A stretch of 25,607 nt of DNA, taken from positions 1 to 25,607 of the forward strand of contig NAJO01000116.1 of assembly GCA_002077065.1 (NCBI GenBank), written 5' to 3'. The position numbers were made by a program, and so were the translations under genes. Source of the stretch: Cryoendolithus antarcticus (taxonomy: Eukaryota; Ascomycota; Dothideomycetes; Cladosporiales; Cladosporiaceae). Below the pieces are notes generated by a model. The model was not told the origin of the DNA. It worked only from the letters and a program-made list of their open reading frames with translations, and searched no databases. Below are positions 1-11,392 of this stretch, one piece after another. Within the stretch, counting starts at the first letter, position 1. Every line of letters starts with the position of its first letter.

Positions 1-861
1 CAGAACTCCATGACTTCGAGCGTTTCATGTGTCCCGAAGCCATCACATATCAATGCACGCGGTCCCTGCTTGGCCCGTTCTTTGGTTTGTGGATCAAACA
101 CAAGGTTGAGCCATTGTAAGCTGAGATAGGAATCAGTATATCCACTGTCGGAGTATGCGTAATGCCAACCGGGAGTTGGAAAGTGATCCAATTAGCTCGG
201 TGAGTCGATGCAGGCCAGATGATCATAGGATCTAAGTACTTGCCATCGGCACCAATACACTCAACAGCCGTCACCGTTGTTCGCTTCACACGCGCCCCTC
301 TAGAGCCATGCTGATTCTCCTTACCAACAAGCACCTTGACAGCGTTCAGTTTGGAAAGCATGACGCCGGTCTCGTCCATGTTGTAAACATTCTCTTGTAG
401 AACAATGGGATCCTGTAGGACCTCTCCGATCACGTTAAATCAGTGCGCGGCCTTATCATAGATATCGAAAGGATTCCAGTCTAACGCTCCGCTCTTGCTC
501 GCGTTGAGGACACATGCATGGCGCTTATGGAAGGACTGTGCCCAATTTTTCCCGGGGGCTTGCTCACTCTGTCCGGCAGGGATCGCCTTCGGGCGAGGCC
601 GAATGCAATCGAGCCTGCATACTTTATTCGCACGGGACGCCCGAGAGCATCCTGCTGTATCAAGAACTTCACAAATGCACTCTCTTCCGATGGGGTGAGA
701 TACTGCTGGCTTCTCGCCTTGTCTTTGAGCGACATTCATCAGCGTGCGCGATGTTGGAGGGTAGTGCGAGGGATATCGCCATGATCTGCTAAAGCACGGA
801 ATGATGTCGGCACGCTGAGTGCAAGACCCTGTGCCAGTAACTGACTGGCTCGGTCTGACAT
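1..861 (-). pseudogene. Fot1/pogo-like (Tc1/mariner superfamily) transposase, decayed and partial
   Basis: DDE transposase of a cut-and-paste DNA transposon. The reading begins at an ATG at 859-861. It runs through an N-terminal helix-turn-helix/CENP-B-like part (motif SQQYLTPSEE, then ALGRPVRIKY) into the DDE domain. The first catalytic Asp lies in NMDETGVML (codon near 374-376) and the second in ICDGFGTHE (codon 42-44); the third acidic residue lies beyond the left edge. Lesions seen: two tandem TGA stops at 736-741; a one-base loss in an A run (546-550, minus strand) that shifts the frame before the NWAQSF motif; and a further frameshift near 176-183, after which the family reading continues as GWHYAYSDSG. 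It is therefore a dead copy. Terminal inverted repeats could not be defined because one end is outside the window. The family call is firm; the subfamily is inferred from overall resemblance. Confidence 0.88.
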
Positions 862-3103
862 AGTTGCTTACGTGGCGATGGCAGCGAGATGTGGCCTGCA
901 AGCAAGTCCTATCAGCATGCGGCTCTAGGCAGCAGAACGGAAGCCTCGTCACGTGGCGAATAGATCCTTCTAAAATCTTGAGCATGCGCCACAATCGGTC
1001 CCGGCGCTAGCAATAGTATGGTCATCTACTGTGATCGAGATACAGTGACATACGTGATTTACCAGACCCGCTTATGCCCGCTAGAGCACGCTCAAATCAC
1101 GCCACATCAGTACACTTGATCCTTTACTGAACGGAACTCTCGGGTACATTTCCCTTGTGTCGGGTCCCTTTGAAATTCCGGGCAACACTCTTTACCACTA
1201 TAGCTTCTCGCCCAATACTCTTAGAAATGGCAAGACTCCTCGAAACGTGATGTAGTAGGGGTGAAATCGAAAAGCTGTGATCGATGGTATCGACAAAATG
1301 ATCGACCACCTAAGTAATAGACAGCAACTTTCGTTGCCACTCGGCCTGGACATTCGCGGGGTCTAAATTGTGAATCTGGCTCGTCACAGAGGGTGGCTCG
1401 TGACGCAGGGAAAGATTTTAATAGGATGATAACTAAGCATCCCTTCATTGCAGACATACCAGGTGTGTCACTTGGTCGTCGAGACATAATGTATGCAAGC
1501 TATATAACTCATGACAGAACTGGCTAGTATCCAGAGCTTCTCTTGACCTTGTAACGATGCTCTTGCTTTGTACCACTTAAATAAATCCTACTCGTTGTCC
1601 CAACTTCACCGGGCGGTCGTGAATCTAGCCTCTGTACACTCCTAGATTCTTCAACCTTGGATTCATCGGTTCCAAACTCTCCAAATACTTCCTCCTACTC
1701 GCTCTGGCCTCCTGATCACAAACACCCATCCAGAATTGCGCTGCGGCGACAGTCCTCGCACAGTAGCCACACATCGGTTCATGAAGCATGGAACCTCTGG
1801 AAAGATATCTATAGCGGGGACCGGCATCTCGTCGTATCGTCTTTGAATCTAGAGCTGATAGTGAGGGCATGAATGGCGGCGAGGTCCTTGTCTTTAAAGA
1901 TGCGTATTAGCGCCTTGACAATGTATATAAAACCTGCAAAGCGTAAACGAATTTAACATACTCTACAATAAGGGAGACATGTCACCAAGGCCAAGCGAAT
2001 TGACTCAAGGTCCCGCTCTAATCATGTTAGCGGCGGACGATGGTAGATGTGTTTCGATAACTCGGTGTCTGACGAGGAACGGTCGTCATCGCAAGAGTGA
2101 AAGAGGCTTCCAATAGCGAAAGCTAAGCTAATACCCCCGCGACCCTGCTATACCGGTCCATTACGATTCTGTGAAAGTGGACACGTGAATTTTGTCTGGA
2201 TGCAGGTCATCATCGACCAGGGCCTTCGTTTGCGACACTCCTGCTCCGCTCTGTCAACCTCGCGGTTACTCTGACCATAAGCCAAGGATGCGGTACTTGG
2301 ACTGCCTTCAGAAGAATGAGAAATCGCGAGAAGGAAGTGGAATGGCCAGTCGCTCAGACAAGTGGAGATACACACAGCATAAAGTCCAAGCACAGTCAGG
2401 CGCCACAGTGTGTTCAGCCAGTGGAGCCCGCCAAGCTCGGGCGAAGCGAACAACATGTCCTGGAAAGTAGGATCACCAACGTTTCCGACGACTTGTACGA
2501 TTGGGAACTCGTGAGTTCGCAGTCCTCCTATCTGTCAGAGTGATCCTCACCCATCTTGCAATTGTGGGCGTGTAACTACAGGTCAATGGCTTGTCCGAAC
2601 GATGCAGCACGAGGGGATGAGAAAGATGGAAGAAGAGGTCCAAGAAATGAATCGGGTGGAGCTTGGAAAGCGATGGGGCTGCTAAATCGATAAGGACTAC
2701 AAGTGAGCTTTACTGCTCGGCGTATCTGTTCGGGTTCTTGAGTCACTCCTACATCATCCATGTGTATAAGTCTCAGGTCTGAGCAAGGTGCTGAAGCACC
2801 GAGACAACGTCTGCCAAGATCGAAACATGGAGGTCTCACAACGGCGAAGTGCGTACTGGCTCCAATCTCGTGCTGATTGCAATGAGGTCCACAGGTAGCA
2901 AGCATGGACAGTACTGGTAGGCCCTTGATGTGGAAATGCAAGCGTTCGCGATGCATGATAAAGCAGAGCATCACGCCTCGATTGAATGATGGAAGATAGC
3001 CGTGCAACCGCATACTTAAGCTCTACCCAGAACTTCTTATATCCCCTCCGCTCTCCACGGAATTTTCTGCTCTAGTGCCTTATACTCACTCGCGCCGTTT
3101 CAT
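862..3103. other. Gene-poor stretch with one possible membrane-protein remnant
   Basis: I recognise no gene here. The best candidate is a plus-strand open frame at about 2175-2543. It has a hydrophobic stretch (about 2226-2280, reading FATLLLRSVNLAVTLTI) followed by a polar tail ending in LYDWELVSSQSSYLSE. This could be the last exon of a multi-pass membrane protein, but no upstream exon is visible. Minus-strand frames at 1625-1870 and 2576-3013 are open without any recognisable motif. The 5' flank of the transposon presumably ends somewhere between 862 and about 1100. Confidence 0.4.
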
Positions 3104-3826
3104 ATGGATACACTGCGCCCCCAGGACCATGTCGTTCAGCTCAGTGGAGACAAAAACCGCGCAGCTTCCGAGAACAACTCCCTGACTGTGAGCAGTCTGC
3201 GGATCGCAATCCACTCTAGTCGCGATACCAACACATCCGATGAGCATGTCATGATCCTCCCAATCGTGTCGAAGTCTCAGATTCAAATCAACATGACTAT
3301 GAATGCCAGAGACACCAGCGGTATCCTCATGTGGTCTCACCACGCGTCGATGTGGCCAGCCTCCATGATCGCGTATAGAAACGTTAATATTGCAGAGGGC
3401 TGTGCGGTCGGATACATTTACACCATCTTCCGATCGAAGGGGCTCCATCGCTTCCAAGCTACAAGCGGGGAACCTAGTTGTCGTTTCTGGACGTAAGTCA
3501 TCCCGCCACAAAGCATTTTCAGGGCTCATCGACTGCACAGTGTCGTTGCCATGTTCACTCTGGTGAATAGGGGGCTCATCCACCCTCACAATCTGAAAGT
3601 GGTCTTAACTTTCGTGCGTCTACCACACTCGAACGCGCAAGGGGCTCTATCCACGGCCATCGACGTTCTACCCGGCTATCTCCTCACCGAAGCGGAATTC
3701 TCGGTGCAATGGAATGATCAGCTTGGAAAGAAGCAGCATGGAGAGGAGCAGCATGGGGGAGACCAGGTCAGGGAAGACCAGGTTGGGGAGGATAGGATGA
3801 GAATCTACGAAACAAGAGCAGGGTGA
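3104..3826 (+). CDS. Unrecognised two-exon gene
   Basis: I do not recognise this protein. Exon 1 (3104-3492, ATG start) and exon 2 (3541-3826) lie in different unspliced frames. They join in phase across a 48-nt intron (3493-3540) with donor GTAAGT and acceptor CACAG; the junction codon AC|T restores one continuous frame of about 224 residues. That is the main argument that it is real. The protein has no obvious signal peptide or membrane helix. Its C-terminus is a low-complexity, charged region built from QHGEEQHGG and DQVREDQVGED units, encoded by near-repeats of GACCAGGT. The 167-residue frame on the opposite strand (3086-3589) overlaps it and looks like a shadow. It could be an orphan gene or a chance coincidence of open frames. 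Confidence 0.38.
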
Positions 3827-5219
3827 GAGCTAGTAAACTGCCGTGGGCCACATCTATTAAAGTGGGTGCTCGAATCCTAGTGCAAAGCATGCAAGAAGAT
3901 CAAGCCGTTGCGGGTAACGGATTTCACAGGTGTTGCAGAGAAGCGGGCAATCTGTACCCAACTTGTATGGTCCCTGAGATTCAAAGAAGACAATTCCTTC
4001 CTACTGCACAACAAGACATCTCTAGAATGTATCGCAATAAGAATCGGCTAGCGAGTACAACCTCACTCATGCGAGGATCAAGCCAAAGTCTTCGAACATA
4101 GTTGTCGTCTCCCATTCAAGCAGCCAAGCATTGAAGTGGTCGAAGATCGAGATCGATCATGACTGAGAGGTGAGACGTGTAAGCTTCTGATCGAGGGTTG
4201 CAAGATCCATGCCATGATTCGGAAGCTTCCGAGTCGCGGACTGTCTGGAACAAAAATGTGAATACAGCACGGAGAAGTGAGTCGAGGCACGCGGGTAAAA
4301 GTCCGGCTTGCGTACCGCCTCCGAAAGGCGCATACTATCCAAGTTCGTATATTTCTAGCAAGCATAAGTTGGGTGCGGAATAGAGGTTTGGCATGCTTAC
4401 CAAGGAGGTCGGATCTAGGATGTACACTTTGCGCCGAGCGTGCGGACTGTTATTGATCGCTGTAGTGAAGTCCTTGTTGCTAACAGATTCAGTCAATACG
4501 TAACTCGCTGTACATTTTCCCGATGTTCGTTCGGAGATGGAGCGTCGTGAATGTGAGTCGTTGACCTGTACACTGAATTGCAGAGTTGTTGAGTTGTCCG
4601 GCTTCCGAAGTCGTGCCCAAAGTAAGGAGGAGGTATGAGTACCGACTCACGCGAGTAAGACCCAGACAGGCTAGGAGTGGGGATGAAGATGTTGCCAGAG
4701 ATCGAACAAGAAACTTGGAGCGTGTGCTGTTGTCGGCTGCCTTGACGTATGAAGGGACAATACCTACGAATACATTGGCGTAGACGTTCTCGGAACCACG
4801 ATCTCTGCGGAGACCGACGGATCTCAATCGCGATAGACACTTTCATGTCGCTCGTGAGTACAGGGAAAAGATGTAGAAGGGAGGACTGCGCGCCTCATAT
4901 GTCTACTACGTTGCTTAGATTACAGTATCGCTGATGTTCAACATTCGAGGCACGAAGCTCAACGGCTCCGGTACGGCACGTTCCAGGTTCTAGGACCAAG
5001 ATTCGAGGCCCCAGATTCCAGAAACTTCGCGTGCCATAAATACTCACTAATCATGTATCTGATCCGGTGCCAACGTCACCTAGCGCGCTTAGATCATTTG
5101 TGGGCCTGAGGCTGCCATATCCTCTGACTCCAGAATATGTAACCCGATTCAAGAATACGACTGTATATTTCCAGTGACTTCACATCAGTTCGGACGTTGT
5201 CCACAAGTTTTCCAGCGAG
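3827..5219. other. No supported gene
   Basis: Only short overlapping open frames occur on both strands, the longest being two mutually overlapping minus-strand frames at 4489-4846. None has recognisable motifs or consistent splice junctions. Base composition is ordinary, without the TA-rich bias seen further right. Confidence 0.4.
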
Positions 5220-5998
5220 ATGATCCTCCTTTTCGCTGCTGCGGCATTGTTGAGCATCGGCGTCGCTCAGCGCGAATTCCACTCCAGGTATGTCTTCACC
5301 ATCTGTCATGCAAGCGCGGGTGTCGCTGATTCGACCTCGTCTTGCAGGACTGTGTCTTGGAATGAACTGCGCTGCCAAGTGTACTGGACGTCAATGTTCT
5401 TGGCACATTCAACGAACTAGCTTTCGACAGGCAGTATGCACGTGGTCGTCTCGGTGAAGCGGTTCGCTTTGCAATCGTTTCGGTGGATGAAGCAGCCATG
5501 TCGGTCTCCCGGTCGCATCCTTGCGCTGGACCCATCGCAGCAACCGGCGCCAGGCTTGAGGTTAATGACGTCGACTCTAAAAAGATCACAGTCCTCTGGG
5601 TTGAATCGCGAGACCTCGTGTATGTATATCTCCCAGAGCAGGGCATGGGTTCGTGCGACTTCGGACATGTCTTTATGTACGACCCCAAGGATATTCCAGA
5701 AAGTACAGCGGTTGCGTCAGACTGTAGTAGCGTTTCGCCAATGCATGTGGCGAGTTGTGGCACAGCGTTACCGTCTGCGGTCAATGCTTCTGTACGCGGT
5801 AATGGCTCCGGCGTCGTCCCTAGTACAGCGAGTTTGGCGACTGCTCTATCGCCTAAGAACACTAGTCAGCGCGGAGCTCCCAGTCAGATAAGACTACCAG
5901 CCTTCGTAAGTTCTGCAGTCCACAGCGTTTGGCTGGTCGAACAAGTGTTGACTGTTACCTAGATCATACTCGTCTTGCTCGCCACGCTGGTGTGGTAG
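5220..5998 (+). CDS. Putative secreted, GPI-anchored protein of unknown family (5' part uncertain)
   Basis: Two independent end signals point to a cell-surface protein. At 5220 an ATG opens a typical signal peptide (MILLFAAAALLSIGVAQ). At the other end, the main frame (about 5366-5905) has a donor GTAAGT at 5906 and an acceptor CCTAG at 5962. Splicing this 57-nt intron gives LPAF-IILVLLATLVW and a TAG at 5996-5998, a GPI-type hydrophobic tail. Before it lies a Ser/Thr/Ala-rich linker with potential N-glycosylation sites NAS and NTS, and a beta-rich core containing ITVLWVESRDLVYVYLPEQG. How exon 1 joins the core is unclear. The canonical 60-nt intron 5288-5347 (GTATGT, GCTGAT, TTGCAG) leads to the wrong frame. 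A 92-nt intron ending at the weaker acceptor CCAAG (5379) would restore it; otherwise the gene carries a frameshift and a TGA at 5363-5365. The 188-residue opposite-strand frame is treated as a shadow. Confidence 0.45.
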
Positions 5999-6990
5999 TA
6001 GGTAGAGCACTCTCCGAGTTAATGCCAGGAGTTACACACGTGGACACACATAGTTGCATAGTAAATAGATTGACATGTATGAAATTGATTACCGGTAATG
6101 GAAGTGGTTGCGAGACCTCATACCTTAGTACTCCACTGCTTGCTGACCTGGCAAGGTGGCACTCCTACCCATATCGGCCCTCGGGACTGGCTTTCGCTGC
6201 CCTAGAGACGCACACTCACGCAATCCTCATATCCTTGTCGTCATCTAGGTCGCCTTAGTGAAGCGCACTAGCGGCGCAAGCTGTTCTCGTCGTCATGGCT
6301 CGGCGTGCTTCGAAGTATGTCTTCACCAAGACTGCCTCAGTCTTCATCGTCACTTCGTGTAGTCGGCTCCGTGCTATTGTAAGTGTACCGCGAGTATTGT
6401 ATATCGAGTCATCGTGAGATGTAGCCGAAATAGAGTTTGCTGAGCGGCGTACGCCAGTGTCGACTGCTTCTGTTCTCGATGTCGGATGATACTTCCGGAC
6501 ACGGCTCTCCAATCTGCTCTCGCTGCTGAAATGTCCTCGACAGCGACGTGACCCGGTCAACTCGGGACCAAAGAGCCCACTTGCCGACTTGCTAGCATAG
6601 CTTGCAGGACGGAGTGTAAGTTGCCTTACAAGCTCTAGTCCACATGCGCATTACGCTAGGCTAACAAAGCAGGGAACAACATATAACACGTGGAACAATA
6701 AAGACAATACAAAGGTGCTGAGTCAAATTGCTGGTGACCAGACTCTGCATCGAGGCCAGTCCTCCACGCTATGATGAGTCCGAGCTTGTCAGGTCCTATA
6801 TACGTTGAAGCAGGCATTAGCCGCCGACACCATTTGTTACTGTCGTGCTTGCAGTTGACAACCTACATTAGAAGCTCAGCTTCTGTTTCTGAGCGATTGT
6901 TTCCGTGATTGCAGGAAGCTGAGAGTGACTCTTACGTTTCATTATGTGGAGTCCGGTCAGCCGTTGGGTGAAGGTAATGCAGGTCCGGCC
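5999..6990. other. No supported gene
   Basis: Short open frames on both strands (for example 6255-6560 minus, and a plus frame from 6297) show no recognisable domain. The segment lies between the putative GPI protein and the 3' end of the RRM-YTH pseudogene, and may hold both 3' untranslated regions. Confidence 0.4.
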
Positions 6991-7005
6991 AGAAAAGGCA
7001 GACCG

Positions 7006-8566
7006 TCAGCCGCACGAGGTATGCTTACTCGTCTGGAAGACTCGACGGAGCGGGACGAGTTCGCCGGCCGAATAGCGGTGTGGCGTGAGGTCTACGAGCT
7101 TATGCGCTGTCCTGGTCCACTCGATGATAAACGGTCGCCCGAGATCCTGCTCCGCAGTCGCGTCACTGGTTGCCTTCAACGAGGAGCCGTCCTCCTCGGT
7201 CAGGTCATCGGCTTCCCAGAAGATCGTCCCACGTGCCGAGTCGATCATGATGCGACCAGAGGGCGCTGTTACGGTCGCAGGAGTAAGGATGGACTGCGGT
7301 CCATCGTCGGGAGAACTCTGCTCGGGTGGTGCTGGGGCCGTAGCTGCAGCAAGATCACCAGAGATGGGCGCCAGCATGCGAGCGTAGCCGAAGTACTCAC
7401 CGGACTTATTGGCCGAGAAAACCAGGTAGACATTGTCCGAGCGCTTGAAAGCGGCGTCCAATGCAGCCCCGTCATGCACTTGGGTCGTCCTGCGGTTCAC
7501 GCTAGCGCCGAGGTCTTGCGAGGTGAGACTTTTAAGTATAAAGAATGTTACTGGAATACGAGAAACCCTGCATGGAGGAATGTCGGAAACCAGCTCCTTC
7601 TGTACCTGCGGGGCCGCAGGTGGACCTTCGACGATGGTTGGAGTCTCTACATCATCGGCTTCTGAGACGGGCGAGACGGAATGAATGAGAGCCGGGATCG
7701 AAGCTGCGCCAGATGAAGGCACCTTCGTTGTAGTTCTTTCTCCTTTCCTCAGACGACAAACCAGCCGCACACCATTGAATTGGGAATCGTGGAACCGATG
7801 CATGGCGGCCGAACATGCTGCCTCAGTCCGATAGTTGAAAAATGCGCAATTGCTCTTTGCGATCAGGAACAGGCTTTCGATATCCGTGGTCGCGTCTCGG
7901 GAGAAGTGGTCTTTAAGATCGGCAATACTACCCGCTGGTGGGAGGTATCCGACCCAAAGCGCGAAACCAGATTTTCTTGACTTGCGCGGAGGACCTCGAG
8001 GCGCGCGGAAGACAGGTGAAAGCTGTGGGCCCACTTGGGTGCCGTGATCTGGATAACGGCCAGTGCTGCACTTGCGGACACGCTTGCTGACCTGTGAACT
8101 CAATGTGGCCCATGCCGCCCATGCCTGTGTAAGGTCCAGTCCCAAGAAATGCTCGCGAGTGCTGCCACTCTGCAGGCGTCATGGGAGCGGGTCCGGCTCC
8201 GCGCATAAGAAGACCTTTTCCTGGCGGCAGGTACATCTGAGGGTATGGCGTACCTGATGCCATCGGTCGTTGGTCCTGCAGACCTGGCATAGCGAAAGAT
8301 GGTCCATAGTCCTGGAACCCATACTGGGGCATACAATGCTGTTCGGGGTGCTGGACATATTATGGCAGTAGGTGCAGGTTGCCGTGCGCTATCTGCGGAT
8401 TGATGTACGCAAGATGACGTCCATACTGGTTCATCGCACCAAGGAAAGGGTGCTGACCAGAGTGCTGTAGAGCTGCATGCGGTTGTGGCTGAACGGTTGG
8501 TAGAGCGGCGTCGAAACTCTGCATACTGAAAGGCTGACCGCCGTAGCGGTTCGGTGAATGGCTCAT
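7006..8566 (-). pseudogene. RRM-YTH domain RNA-binding protein, broken
   Basis: Fungal-type m6A-reader-like protein: a Pro/Gln/Tyr-rich N-terminus (from the ATG at 8564-8566, MSHSPNRYGGQPF), an RRM and a YTH domain. The RRM lies at about 7971-7740, with RNP2-like ALWVGYL and RNP1-like NCAFFNY. The YTH starts near 7545 (FFILKSLTSQDLGASV) and contains NVYLVFSANKSGEYFGYARM, GRIMIDSARGTIFWEADD and GRPFIIEW. Lesions: an in-frame TAA at 8360-8362, where both sides continue the same frame (probably CAA to TAA); a frameshift near 8085-8097 between GGMGHIEFTG and STGRYPDHGTQVGP; and a C-terminus that ends at 7006 without the RTRGLRNPWN-type motif usual in YTH domains. The first aromatic-cage Trp, expected just before TTQ or ATQ, is Arg here (AGG, 7489-7491), with the surrounding loop shortened. 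An intron could explain the 8085 frameshift but not the stop. The long plus-strand frame 6925-7665 is its antisense shadow. Confidence 0.85.
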
Positions 8567-9887
8567 TTGTAATACAGGGCCGCCTAGGTTACAGTCCAGG
8601 GGTGATTAAAGCATACTGTCCTACGACCGACAACACCATCAAGTGGTGGCGCTGAGCTCTGCGACACTTGACAAGTTGCCGCCTTGCCAACACAGAGGCC
8701 TACTATGACGGCAGCGTGAAGAGCCGCCACATGGCTATGAGAGCGTAATGATTGGTACAACGCGATGATCAAAGACCGCAAGTTGCTGGCAGTACTCCCA
8801 ACTAACTCAAGCTCAGTCCAAGCGTAGCCTAGGAACGTTTCGAAGCCGTGGCAAACTGACATTCACCTTTCAATTGCAGAGGTAAAGTTCGATGCGGAGG
8901 TGGAATACGGAATAGAGTCCGACACCGATGCCTGCCAGACTGCGGTTCTGCTAGCATTGGCAGCGGGGCCCACAGTGACCGGTACAGTACCGGGGGAAGA
9001 GCCCACACTGTTCCGACCACTCGCCTGTCGTTCCTTGTGCGATGAGTTTGCGTTGATATGGCGCGGCTTTGTGGTAGTTACTTGAACATCGATCTCTGAA
9101 GGGGGGCCAGGTCAGCGCGGCTAGGAATCTCGCGTGACAGCGATAACGCCAGATTTGAATACTGCAGCAATTGCATTCATGTCTCCACGCGCTTTCCTAC
9201 AATGTGAGTTCGGCCTAGAGCGGAGCCATCCTCCGTCAGGCAGGATAGATCTCGCATACCCTCCGGCAAATCTAACTCCTATGCTGACGCAGATTGTCTT
9301 GCATCCACTTACAATCCTCCAGACCGCCGAGCTGCTCTAGCTACCACAAACGTGCGAGTTTTCCCAGAGATCCGCTGCATTATGACGGCAGAACGGCACT
9401 GCGCATGCAATTCTTCGACTTACTCGGAACGATTACGTATCGATATTCATATATCCATCGGCGGAGTTGAGCGCATAGCCCGACTCGACAATAGTCTTTG
9501 AGCAGGCACGCGATGGTAGCGAACGCGACTCTCTGCTCCTCGATAGCTTTCCGGAACGTATACAATCGTTGTGCGGAGACAACGAGCATCTTGCCTATAT
9601 AGTAGACGGAGACGATTTGCGATTGACATGGCGCGGCTGCACGGCACACTCCGGCCTAATGGAGAATTGAAGCTTAAATTCCTAGCTAATTAGTGATGTT
9701 AAACGTCCGCTTGAGAATAACAATTTCTACCTGCAGGTCGGCGTGATCGGCAAGGCTAGTAAATGCGATCCGGATTAGCGCGTCCGACATCGCCGACGTC
9801 CGTGCATATACATAGCTATCGTATCGCCGCTCTAGCATATATAAGAAAACATGACTCCTAATCTAGAGCTTTCACTTCAACTTACAA
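8567..9887. other. Unassigned stretch with fragmentary plus-strand reading frames
   Basis: No gene is recognised. Three plus-strand pieces have a coding look: about 8880-9070 (preceded by an acceptor-like CAATTGCAG at about 8879), 9134-9340 in the same frame, and 9479-9670, which encodes 63 residues including FPERIQSLCGDNEHLAYIVD and has no start codon. They could be exons of one decayed gene. I could not link them with convincing splice sites: the 9071-9124 candidate intron has a GTGGTA donor. The right end holds the SSU1 promoter. Confidence 0.3.
9836..9887 (+). promoter_or_regulatory. SSU1 leader: TATA-like box and overlapping upstream ATG
   Basis: A TATA-like sequence (ATATATAAG, about 9837-9845) lies some 45 bases before the SSU1 ATG. 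An ATG at 9851 opens a 16-codon frame that ends at 9901, inside the SSU1 coding region in another frame. If it is transcribed, it would compete with the SSU1 start. Because the TATA-like box lies immediately upstream, the real transcript may begin after this ATG. Confidence 0.35.
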
Positions 9888-11392
9888 ATGACACCACTTG
9901 ACGAACTAGCGACCATGGATCCTGCCGTTCATGATTACAAGTGCACTCCCCTCGTAAAGCGACTAGACAGCGCTACTGGCCCTATACCAATCAATTCCTT
10001 CGCAATACCAAACTCAGTACCTGCCGATAGTAGCAACACCCAGACATATCAACAACGAACGAAATGCAAAGACCAACGTGGCTGGCGCCGCGTAATCCGC
10101 AACTTCACCCCCTCATGGTTCAGCGTGAACATGGGCACCGGCATAACATCCATCCTCCTCCACAACCTCCCCTACAACGGAATCTGGCTCTACTGGATTT
10201 CCGTCACAGTTCTCTGCTTGAACGTTCTTCTGTTTGTGCTGTTCTTTACTATTTCAATTTTGAGGTATTTGACTTGGCCAGACATTTGGGGGAAGATGAT
10301 ACGGCATCCGGCGCAGAGCATGTTTATCGGGACGTTCCCAATGGGATTGGCGACCATTGTCAATATGGTGGTATTTGTCTGCGTGCCTGCTTGGGGAGAG
10401 TGGGCGGCGACTTTCGTGAGTGGCATTCCATTCCCACGGCCATGGGCATTCAGATGCTGAAACGAAGTATCGACAGGCTTGGGTGTTGTGGATCATTGAT
10501 GCGGTAGTCTCTATCAGCATCTGCTTGTTCCTCCCTTTTGCCATGTAAGATCTTGTCCTTTGCCGTACTACGAACCGAGAGAGCTAATGATTGGTATAGT
10601 ATGAACTTCCATCGGGGTACCCAACTGAACACCATGACCGCCGCCTGGCTTCTCCCTATCGTCTCTACTATCGTCGCAGCCGCAAGTGGCGGCATTGTCG
10701 CAGAAGTCCTGCCTAACCCGCAGTACGCACTCTGGACAATCGTGGTGTCTTATATCCTTTGGGGAACCGGCATACCACTTGCCATGTCCGTGCTGGTAAT
10801 ATACTTTCAACGCCTCACAATCCACAAAATACCGCCTCCAGAAGTTATCGTGTCCTGCTTCCTCCCTTTGGGTCCGCTAGGCCAAGGAGCATTCGGCATA
10901 ATGCAGCTTGGAAAAGTCGCGAAAAAGATTTTGCCGATTACGCACACGCTTGAGGTCGCCATTGCTGGAGACATCCTTTACACGCTCGGCTGGGTCCTTG
11001 GTCTGATCATGTGGGGATATGGGCTCGTATGGATGTTCTTCGCCATCTCTAGCATTGCTCGATCTAAATTTCCCTTCAACATGGGCTGGTGGGGATTCAC
11101 TTTCCCGCTGGGTGTCTACACCGTGGCCACTACGACTTTTGGAAAAGAGATGCCATCACGCTTCTTCGATGTACTTGGAACAGTATGTTGATTTGACAGT
11201 TCTTGGACATGCAACGAACCTTAGCTGACGGCTATGTTGCAGATATTTTCCATCATAGTTACGCTTTTGTGGCTAGTCGTGGCATTGCTTACCTTACGCG
11301 ATGCAGCCTCAGGCAAGCTCTTTGTCGCGCCTTGTCTCAAAGAATGTGCAAAGAAAGACGCGGCAGCGTCGAAAGACTTAGAGAGTGGTTGA
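9888..11392 (+). CDS. SSU1: SSU1-type plasma-membrane sulfite efflux pump (TDT family), four exons
   Basis: Tellurite-resistance/dicarboxylate transporter family member of the fungal SSU1 type, which exports sulfite across the plasma membrane. Exons: 9888-10415, 10477-10544, 10600-11182 and 11243-11392. Introns: 61 nt (GTGAGT, branch GCTGAA, CGACAG), 55 nt (GTAAGA, branch GCTAAT, TATAG) and 60 nt (GTATGT, branch GCTGAC, TTGCAG). The spliced frame is unbroken at 442 residues, a normal family length. Family motifs: NFTPSWFSVNMGTGITSILL opening helix 1, HNLPYNG, MTAAWLLPIV, FLPLGPLGQGAFG and FNMGWWGFTFPLGVY. About ten membrane helices are visible, with a charged Lys-rich C-terminal tail. Start choice: the ATG at 9888 is first in frame, but the ATG at 9915 (residue 10) has a much better context (ACCATGG) and may be used. 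It is one of the few intact genes in the window and lies 5.5 kb from the sulfur-related pair at 16.9-19.3 kb. Confidence 0.93.

Noticed and set aside
3086..3589. 167-residue minus-strand open frame
   Set aside because: It overlaps the plus-strand frames that join in phase through a canonical intron; no motifs were recognised.
5296..5862. 188-residue minus-strand open frame
   Set aside because: The plus strand has a signal peptide, intron signals and a GPI-like tail over the same interval, so this looks like a shadow.
6925..7665. 246-residue plus-strand open frame
   Set aside because: It lies antisense to the RRM-YTH coding sequence, whose motifs are unmistakable; it has no motifs of its own.
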